This document shows positions 1-5,285 of a stretch of DNA of 5,285 bases, in pieces; within the stretch, counting starts at the first letter, position 1; each line of letters starts with the position of its first letter. Position numbers and translations under genes: made by a program. Source of the stretch: Pseudomonadota bacterium (lineage in GTDB: Bacteria > Pseudomonadota > Alphaproteobacteria > Rhizobiales > Xanthobacteraceae). Under the pieces are notes generated by a model. That model was given only the letters and a program-made list of their open reading frames with translations. It was not told the origin of the DNA and did not search any database. The stretch covers positions 1 to 5,285 of the forward strand of contig JAEYTQ010000370.1 of assembly GCA_023433965.1 (NCBI GenBank), in the 5' to 3' direction.

Positions 1-684
1 CCCCATCGGGATCTTCAAAAGCGTCTCCCACACCCGCACCTCGAAATCGGTGCCGATCAGCACCACGCGCAGCGGCTGGTCCGGCCGCCACAGCTTCGGG
101 TCGAAGATGCGCGCTGCGAGCGGCGCGGTGCCTTCGTGATCTTCGACATAGGTCGCGTTCGGCCAGCGCCGCGTCATGTCGGCAAGCGCGATCGTCTCGT
201 CGCCGTGGTCGGCGAAGGCAAGGCCCGACAGGCCGCGATCGGTCGCGATCACGATGGCGGTGCCGAACGGCGAGGGATGGAAGCCGTAGCGCAGCGTGAG
301 TCCCGCGCCGCCGTTCTTCCACTCGCCCGGCGACATCGCCTCATGGGTCACGAAGAGATCGTGCAGGCGGCCGGGACCCGACAGGCCGGAATCGAGCGCC
401 GCATCGAGGATGCTGGCGGAATCCCTGAGCAGGTTCTTGGCGTGGTCGAGGGTGAGCGCCTGCATGAACGCCTTCGGCGTGATCGAGGCCCAGCGGCGGA
501 ACAGATGGTGCAGCTCGTCCGGCGTGACGCCGGCCGCATCCGCCATCGCCTCGATGGTCGGCTGTGCGCGCCAGTTGGCCGAGATGAAGGCGATCGCCCG
601 GCGCACCGAATCATAATCGCGCAACGCGGCGTTCTGGGTGCCCGGCCTGGCCAGGCGCTGGTCATGGATCGCAAGGGTCATCAT
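1..684 (-). CDS. Bifunctional AraC-type HTH / O6-methylguanine-DNA methyltransferase (partial, C-terminus off left edge)
   Basis: This should be a suicide DNA-repair enzyme that moves O6-alkyl groups from guanine to its own cysteine, fused to a DNA-binding domain. The visible 228 residues read in one open frame to the left edge. Residues ~24-122 resemble an AraC/XylS helix-turn-helix: IEAMADAAGVTPDELHHLFR (44-63) is the first HTH, and a second follows around SILDAALDSGLSG, ending in the family-typical MSPGEWK (117-123). Residues ~128-205 resemble the alkyltransferase N-terminal subdomain (YGFHPSPFGTAIV, GLSGLAFAD). The C-terminal catalytic domain begins at about FEVRVWETLLKIPMG (214-228). The PCHR active-site cysteine is expected some 40 residues further on, outside the window, so activity cannot be judged. 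There is no N-terminal Ada zinc/phosphotriester domain. The start is one of two adjacent ATGs (684 or 681); no clear Shine-Dalgarno precedes them. It lies 55 bp downstream of the DUF2244 gene, beyond a hairpin. The family call is firm; a role as regulator of an adaptive response is inference. Confidence 0.88.
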   Translation of the reverse strand, partial: MMTLAIHDQRLARPGTQNAALRDYDSVRRAIAFISANWRAQPTIEAMADAAGVTPDELHHLFRRWASITPKAFMQALTLDHAKNLLRDSASILDAALDSGLSGPGRLHDLFVTHEAMSPGEWKNGGAGLTLRYGFHPSPFGTAIVIATDRGLSGLAFADHGDETIALADMTRRWPNATYVEDHEGTAPLAARIFDPKLWRPDQPLRVVLIGTDFEVRVWETLLKIPMG

Positions 685-706
685 GGCCGGAAATGTAGGG
701 GAGGGA

Positions 707-737
707 CCGGCTCGGAGCCACCCGATTTCCGAGCCGG
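707..737 (-). terminator. Hairpin just after the DUF2244 stop, likely intrinsic-type terminator
   Basis: A perfect 10-bp GC-rich inverted repeat is present: ccggctcgga at 707-716 and tccgagccgg at 728-737, with an 11-nt loop. On the minus strand the stem starts 2 nt after the DUF2244 stop codon (742-740) and is followed by a pyrimidine-rich run (tccctcccct) rather than a clean T-tract. It ends only 22 nt before the start codon of the HTH-alkyltransferase gene. It could therefore end the DUF2244 transcript, or act as a 5' leader structure in a read-through mRNA. The stem is seen directly; the role is inferred. Confidence 0.55.
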
Positions 738-739
738 AA

Positions 740-1273
740 TCAGCTGATCGGGTTGTAGGTCGGACCACGCTTGGCGGCGTTCAAGGCTTCCACCAAGCCT
801 TTGTAAAAACTTGCCTTTTCTTCAGGGCCGAGAAAGCGGGCGATCTGGATCTGGCGGCCGCGCGAAATCAGATAGAGATGCTCGATGCCGAAGTCCTCGT
901 CGACTTCCATGTCGAGCCTGACCCAGAGCGGATTGAAGGTCCATTCGGCGACCTGGCCGCGATGGCTGACACGGCGAACGCGCAGTTCGGACGGCGTGAC
1001 GACGATCTCCTCGCTGGCGCGCGCGGCGCGGAAATTGGCCTTGAAGGCCCACCAAATCACCAGCACATCGAGGCCGAAGAAGCCGAACACCGGCCACGCC
1101 CCCATCATCAGGAAGACGAGCCCCGTGACGAAGCTGACCGCGCTGATGAACAGCATCACGGCGAGGAAGCCGGTGCGGTTCAGCGAGCGGTGCGGCGTCA
1201 GCAGCGCTGAGAAGATCTGCACGTCGCGCGGACGTTCGGAATCGCTGCGCTCAATTTCGTTGCCTGGGCTCAT
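740..1273 (-). CDS. DUF2244 domain-containing inner-membrane protein
   Basis: This 177-residue protein matches the DUF2244 family of alphaproteobacterial membrane proteins, whose function I do not know. A short polar N-terminus (1-19) leads into the characteristic opening FSALLTPHRSLNRTGF (21-36). Two closely spaced membrane helices follow, about 37-57 and 60-79, making a hairpin. A soluble part of ~95 residues comes next, with alternating beta-rich patches (EEIVVTPSELRVRR, VAEWTFNPLWVRLDMEVD, HLYLISRGRQIQIARFL) and a C-terminal helix (EEKASFYKGLVEALNAAK). The length is normal and the gene appears intact. The ATG at 1273 is the only reasonable ATG before the domain; a GTG at codon 18 is a less likely alternative. 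Only a weak purine patch (gacggacg) precedes the ATG. The gene is divergent from nth with 22 bp between start codons. The head-to-head arrangement suggests shared promoter DNA, not necessarily shared function. Confidence 0.88.
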   Translation of the reverse strand: MSPGNEIERSDSERPRDVQIFSALLTPHRSLNRTGFLAVMLFISAVSFVTGLVFLMMGAWPVFGFFGLDVLVIWWAFKANFRAARASEEIVVTPSELRVRRVSHRGQVAEWTFNPLWVRLDMEVDEDFGIEHLYLISRGRQIQIARFLGPEEKASFYKGLVEALNAAKRGPTYNPIS

Positions 1274-1295
1274 CGTCCGTCAGTATATCCCGATC
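1260..1295 (+). promoter_or_regulatory. Candidate nth promoter, possibly giving a leaderless mRNA
   Basis: TTGCCT (1260-1265) and TATATC (1284-1289) resemble sigma-70 -35 and -10 elements with an 18-bp spacer. A start 7 nt after the -10 would fall at about 1296, the A of the nth ATG, and no Shine-Dalgarno precedes that ATG. Both points fit a leaderless transcript. The -35 lies inside the first codons of the divergent DUF2244 gene. This is motif reading only. Confidence 0.35.
1282..1287 (-). promoter_or_regulatory. Candidate -10 element of the DUF2244 gene
   Basis: On the minus strand this reads TATACT, close to the TATAAT consensus, 8 nt upstream of the DUF2244 ATG at 1273. A weak -35-like GTGATT sits 16 bp upstream (1304-1309). 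It overlaps the candidate nth -10 on the other strand, so the two promoters would compete for the same bases. The predicted 5' leader is only a few nucleotides long. Confidence 0.28.
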
Positions 1296-2048
1296 ATGGC
1301 GAAAATCACCCGCAAGCCGGCACCGCGCAAAGCGGCCGTGCCGAAGAAAAAGGCAAAAGCGGTCGTCGCGAAGCCGAACGTTTCGGCCAAAAAATCGCTC
1401 AAGGCCGTCAAGCCCTGGACGCCAGCCGAAGTTCACGAGGTCTTCAGCCGATTCCGCAAGGCCAACCCGGAACCGAAGGGTGAGCTCGAGCACGTCAACC
1501 CGTTCACGCTGCTGGTCGCCGTCGTGCTGTCCGCCCAGGCCACCGATGCCGGCGTCAACAAGGCGACGCGTGCGTTGTTCGAGGTCGCCGACACCCCGCA
1601 GAAGATGCTCGACCTCGGCGAGGAGCGATTGCGCGACTACATCAAGACCATCGGCCTCTACCGCACCAAGGCCAAGAACGTGATCGCGCTGTCGGCCAAG
1701 CTGCTCAGCGAGTTCGGCGGCGAGGTGCCGCGCACGCGCGCCGAGATCGAGTCGTTGCCCGGCGCGGGCCGCAAGACCGCCAACGTCGTGCTCAACATGG
1801 CCTTCGGCGAGCACACCATGGCGGTCGATACCCATGTTTTCCGCGTCGGCAACCGCACCGGACTTGCGCCGGGCAAGACGCCGCTGGAGGTCGAGCTCGG
1901 TCTGGAAAAGGTGATTCCGGCCGAGTTCATGCTGCATGCCCATCATTGGCTGATCCTGCACGGCCGCTATACCTGCCTCGCGCGCAAGCCGCGCTGCGAG
2001 GTGTGCCTCATCAACGATCTCTGCCGCTGGCCGGAAAAGACGGTGTGA
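1296..2048 (+). CDS. nth: Endonuclease III (DNA glycosylase/AP lyase)
   Basis: Nth removes oxidised pyrimidines from DNA and cuts the resulting abasic site by beta-elimination, starting base excision repair in the cytoplasm. The 250-residue protein carries all hallmarks. The helix-hairpin-helix LPGAGRKTANVVLN (154-167) includes the catalytic lysine K160. The catalytic aspartate is D178 in MAVDTHVFR. The 4Fe-4S loop C227-X6-C234-X2-C237-X5-C243 is complete. LLVAVVLSAQATDAGVNKAT (72-91) matches the family substrate pocket. Compared with the 211-residue E. coli enzyme it has an extra ~38-residue N-terminus, rich in Lys, Ala and Pro with no acidic residue (12 Lys and 2 Arg in the first 40), probably a flexible DNA-binding tail. 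The start at 1296 is chosen because it is the first ATG beyond the divergent DUF2244 start. The frame stays open further upstream (in-frame TTG at 1260), and no Shine-Dalgarno confirms the choice. It converges with the EI24-like gene, leaving 21 bp. Confidence 0.97.
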   Translation: MAKITRKPAPRKAAVPKKKAKAVVAKPNVSAKKSLKAVKPWTPAEVHEVFSRFRKANPEPKGELEHVNPFTLLVAVVLSAQATDAGVNKATRALFEVADTPQKMLDLGEERLRDYIKTIGLYRTKAKNVIALSAKLLSEFGGEVPRTRAEIESLPGAGRKTANVVLNMAFGEHTMAVDTHVFRVGNRTGLAPGKTPLEVELGLEKVIPAEFMLHAHHWLILHGRYTCLARKPRCEVCLINDLCRWPEKTV

Positions 2049-2054
2049 GTAGCG

Positions 2055-2069
2055 CCGCGCCGGACGCGG
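2055..2069. terminator. Weak hairpin between convergent nth and the EI24-like gene
   Basis: In the 21-bp gap between the two stop codons, ccgcg (2055-2059) and cgcgg (2065-2069) can pair as a 5-bp stem with a 5-nt loop. An overlapping inverted repeat, gcggtcaccgc, lies at 2066-2076. There is no T-tract on either strand. The position suits a bidirectional terminator, but a short GC stem is easily found by chance at this base composition. Confidence 0.2.
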
Positions 2070-2810
2070 TCACCGCATCTGCCGCGCCGGCTCGATCAGC
2101 TCGGGCCGCGGGCCCGACAGGCGCTTGTGCATGTGGACCATGAAGGCCATGCCGAAGATCGGCGTCGCCAGATTGACGATCGGGATCGAGACGAAGGCGG
2201 CGATGAACAGGCCGGCCGTGAAGATGGTCGCGGCATTGTCCCGCCGCATCGCCTTGGCGTCCTCCGGGGTGCGGAAGCGCATGGCGGCGAGCTCGAAATA
2301 TTCGCGGCCGAGCAGCCAGGCGGCGGCAAGGAAGAAGATCAGGAATCCCGCGCCGGCGAACAGCACCAGCGGCAACGCGGCGAGATAGATCAGGATCGTC
2401 AGGAGCGCGGTCTTGATGCCCTCGAGGATCGCCTTGCTGAACGGTAGCGCCACGCCGGGCCGTTCGGCCGGATAGTGCTCGCGTTCGACGATGTCGGCGA
2501 CGTCGTCGACGAACAGGCTCGCCACCAGCGAGGTGATCGCGGGCATCAGGAAGATGCCGCCGAACACGACGCCGAGGCCGGCCGCGATCGAGACGATCCA
2601 GGAGAGGATTTCGATCGACGAATGCCAGCCGGGTCCGAGCAGCTCCTCCAGCCAGACCGCGCCGGAGGTTGCGAACCAGCTGAGCAGCCGCTGCAGGCCG
2701 ATCGCCAGCACGATGATCAGCACCAGCGCCAGCCCGATCGATCGCCACAGGATCGAGCGCATCGGCGGCGAGATCAGTTGCGACAGCGCCTTCGCGGCGG
2801 CATCCAGCAT
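2070..2810 (-). CDS. EI24/CysZ-like family integral membrane protein
   Basis: The 246-residue protein is hydrophobic throughout and resembles the EI24 domain family, which includes the CysZ sulfate-permease proteins; its length is close to E. coli CysZ (about 250). Likely membrane segments lie at about 23-47, 67-97, 134-168 (long enough for a re-entrant or double helix) and 196-225. The conserved polar stretch LLGREYFELAAMRFRTPEDA (166-185) between the last hydrophobic segments is typical of the family. The start at 2810 is chosen because AGAGGG lies 7 nt upstream and the hydrophobic domain begins soon after; an in-frame ATG at 2888 would add 26 low-complexity residues without support. It follows nikR on the same strand after 150 bp and converges with nth. 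Sulfate transport is the family precedent only: no sulfate-assimilation genes are near, and other solutes or a structural membrane role are possible. Confidence 0.82.
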   Translation of the reverse strand: MLDAAAKALSQLISPPMRSILWRSIGLALVLIIVLAIGLQRLLSWFATSGAVWLEELLGPGWHSSIEILSWIVSIAAGLGVVFGGIFLMPAITSLVASLFVDDVADIVEREHYPAERPGVALPFSKAILEGIKTALLTILIYLAALPLVLFAGAGFLIFFLAAAWLLGREYFELAAMRFRTPEDAKAMRRDNAATIFTAGLFIAAFVSIPIVNLATPIFGMAFMVHMHKRLSGPRPELIEPARQMR

Positions 2811-2817
2811 GGGGGCA

Positions 2818-2823
2818 CCCTCT
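2818..2823 (-). promoter_or_regulatory. Ribosome binding site for the EI24-like gene
   Basis: AGAGGG on the minus strand, 7 nt before the ATG at 2810. It decides the start in favour of 2810 over the in-frame ATG at 2888. Confidence 0.55.
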
Positions 2824-2912
2824 GAGGTCAACACTTCGCGAGAGGTAGAGATGCACGGCAGCTTCGGCAAGGGCGGATGGCTGTCCAAGGACGATCGTGT
2901 CCCGCACGCGGC

Positions 2913-2936
2913 GCACCGCGCAACTGCGCGCTGTGC
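2913..2936 (-). terminator. Imperfect hairpin downstream of nikR, possible terminator
   Basis: Arms cgcgca (2917-2922) and tgcgcg (2925-2930) flank a 2-nt centre, and gcac (2913-2916) can extend the stem with gtgc (2933-2936) across a 2-nt bulge. It begins 24 nt after the nikR stop on the minus strand. There is no T-run. It is the only notable structure in the 150-bp gap between nikR and the EI24-like gene, where I found no convincing promoter. Confidence 0.22.
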
Positions 2937-2960
2937 TGCGTCCGGGTACGCAAGTCTCAG

Positions 2961-3407
2961 CTACCCATGCCTATGCCCGTGCCTGCGCGCCTTCGCCGGC
3001 TTGCCGTCCCCGGTCGGAATCATCACCACACGGCCGTAGCGGACGCCCCGTTCCGCGATGATGTGGTCGGCGAAATGCCTGACCTCGGCGGCATCGCCGC
3101 GCAGCGCGGTCATCTCCATGCAATTGTCGTCGTCTAGATGAACATGGAGCGTCGCCAGCGCGAGGTCGTGATGGCCGTGGAATTCCTGCACCAGGCGCTT
3201 CGACAGGTCGCGGGCGGCGTGGTCGTAGACATAGACGAGACCGGCCACGCATGGGCCGGTCTGGGCCGTGTCCTCCGTGCTCTGCTGCAGGCCGGCGCGG
3301 GCGAGGTCGCGGATGATCTCGGAGCGGTTCTGGTAGCCACGCGCTTCCGCCGCCGCGTCGATCTCCGCCAGGAGATCGTCCTCGATGGTGATCGTGATCC
3401 GCTGCAT
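2961..3407 (-). CDS. nikR: Nickel-responsive transcriptional regulator NikR
   Basis: NikR is a tetrameric ribbon-helix-helix repressor that binds DNA when loaded with Ni(II), classically shutting down nickel uptake. The 148-residue protein begins with the DNA-contacting beta strand MQRITITIED (1-10), followed by the RHH helices (DLLAEIDAAAEARGYQNRSE and on to ~41). The C-terminal ACT-like sensor domain holds the four nickel ligands at the expected spacing: H77, H88, H90 and C96 (E. coli H76, H87, H89, C95). HFADHIIAERGVRYGRV (111-127) is also typical. The start at 3407 is fixed by homology and by GGGGAG 6 nt upstream; an in-frame ATG at 3485 would read through a palindromic repeat and is rejected. 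Unusual is the tail GKPAKARRHGHRHG, with three His at 143, 145 and 147. The gene lies 133 bp downstream of the copper ATPase gene, not beside nickel genes. I saw no match to the E. coli NikR operator (GTATGA-N16-TCATAC) in the window. Confidence 0.95.
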   Translation of the reverse strand: MQRITITIEDDLLAEIDAAAEARGYQNRSEIIRDLARAGLQQSTEDTAQTGPCVAGLVYVYDHAARDLSKRLVQEFHGHHDLALATLHVHLDDDNCMEMTALRGDAAEVRHFADHIIAERGVRYGRVVMIPTGDGKPAKARRHGHRHG

Positions 3408-3413
3408 CAGTTG

Positions 3414-3419
3414 CTCCCC
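3414..3419 (-). promoter_or_regulatory. Ribosome binding site for nikR
   Basis: GGGGAG on the minus strand, 6 nt before the ATG at 3407. It supports the short NikR start that begins with the conserved MQRITI. Confidence 0.65.
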
Positions 3420-3441
3420 GCGTCTTGCCTGTGTCCCGTGA

Positions 3442-3480
3442 ACCGTAGCCCGGCTGGAGCGAAGCGCAATCCGGGACGGT
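3442..3480. repeat. REP-like palindromic repeat, copy 1
   Basis: An imperfect palindrome with two nested arm pairs: accgt (3442-3446) with acggt (3476-3480), and cccgg (3449-3453) with ccggg (3471-3475). The core tagcccggctggagcgaa resembles an intergenic repeat I recall from Bradyrhizobium genomes. It lies 34 bp upstream of the nikR start, in the copA-nikR gap. Its inverted partner is copy 2. Confidence 0.65.
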
Positions 3481-3492
3481 GCCAATATGGAG

Positions 3493-3530
3493 GCAGCCCC
3501 CGGATTTCGCTTCCGCTCGATCCGGGCTGC
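3493..3530. repeat. REP-like palindromic repeat, copy 2 (inverted relative to copy 1)
   Basis: Arms gcagc (3493-3497) with gctgc (3526-3530), and cccgg (3499-3503) with ccggg (3522-3526), form a second hairpin. Read on the minus strand it aligns with copy 1 over about 30 bases with a few mismatches and one 1-base gap. It starts 10 nt after the copA stop on the minus strand, so the transcribed RNA could fold here and act as a 3' end or stabilising structure for the copper ATPase mRNA. A 12-bp spacer (3481-3492) separates the copies. Confidence 0.65.
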
Positions 3531-3540
3531 GCGGGCGTCG

Positions 3541-5285
<1,745 letters not shown>

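Noticed and set aside
783..801. Inverted repeat aaggctt / aagcctt with a 5-nt loop
   Set aside because: It lies inside the DUF2244 C-terminal helix coding sequence, arises from similar codons (Lys-Gly-Leu, Glu-Ala-Leu) and has no following T-run, so it is probably incidental.
136..1210. Two plus-strand frames (136-747 and 638-1210) opposite the alkyltransferase and DUF2244 genes
   Set aside because: Both are antisense shadows of recognisable proteins, with low-complexity Arg/Glu/Gly-rich products.
1251..1961. A 236-codon minus-strand frame opposite nth
   Set aside because: nth is unambiguous on the plus strand; the antisense product is compositionally biased and has no domain.
2011..2916. 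A 301-codon minus-strand frame overlapping the EI24-like gene and the end of nth
   Set aside because: It is out of frame with the EI24-like protein, Arg/Ala-rich, runs across the nth stop region and shows no domain.
2811..2960. Possible small gene or promoter in the nikR to EI24-like gap
   Set aside because: No short frame with a ribosome binding site and plausible protein was found, and no convincing -35/-10 pair; TTGACC near 2830 is too close to the start codon to serve the EI24-like gene.
3460..3490. TTGGCAC...TTGC on the minus strand upstream of nikR, resembling a sigma-54 promoter
   Set aside because: The GG-to-GC spacing is 14 nt instead of 10, and half of the match belongs to the palindromic repeat.

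Overview
The window looks like chromosomal DNA from a GC-rich alphaproteobacterium, most likely Bradyrhizobium or a close Bradyrhizobiaceae relative. This rests on the strong G/C third-position bias, on protein sequences that resemble Bradyrhizobium versions from memory, and on a TAGCCCGG...CCGGG palindromic repeat of a kind I associate with intergenic DNA in that group. No database search was possible.

Layout, left to right. (1) 1-684, minus: the N-terminal 228 residues of a protein fusing an AraC-type helix-turn-helix domain to an O6-alkylguanine-DNA alkyltransferase; its active-site end lies beyond the left edge. (2) 740-1273, minus: a DUF2244 inner-membrane protein, followed by a strong hairpin. 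(3) 1296-2048, plus: nth, endonuclease III, divergent from DUF2244 across only 22 bp. (4) 2070-2810, minus: an EI24/CysZ-like membrane protein, convergent with nth. (5) 2961-3407, minus: nikR, the nickel-responsive ribbon-helix-helix regulator, with a His-rich tail. (6) 3541-5285, minus: the C-terminal 580 residues of a Cu(I)-type P1B ATPase (CopA class), whose N-terminus lies beyond the right edge. Coding density is high and no gene-free stretch exceeds 152 bp.

Two loose themes appear. The left half carries DNA repair: alkyl-group reversal, and base excision of oxidised pyrimidines by Nth. The right half carries metal homeostasis: copper export and nickel sensing. The copA-nikR gap holds two inverted copies of the palindromic repeat, which probably separates the two transcripts. 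No nickel transporter, urease or hydrogenase gene is visible, so the NikR targets must lie elsewhere.

I see no sign of a mobile element, CRISPR array, tRNA/rRNA gene, phage gene or defence system, and no clearly undescribed system. The most interesting points are a compact, possibly leaderless divergent promoter between DUF2244 and nth, the paired repeats, the NikR His tail, and the HTH-alkyltransferase architecture without an Ada phosphotriester domain.
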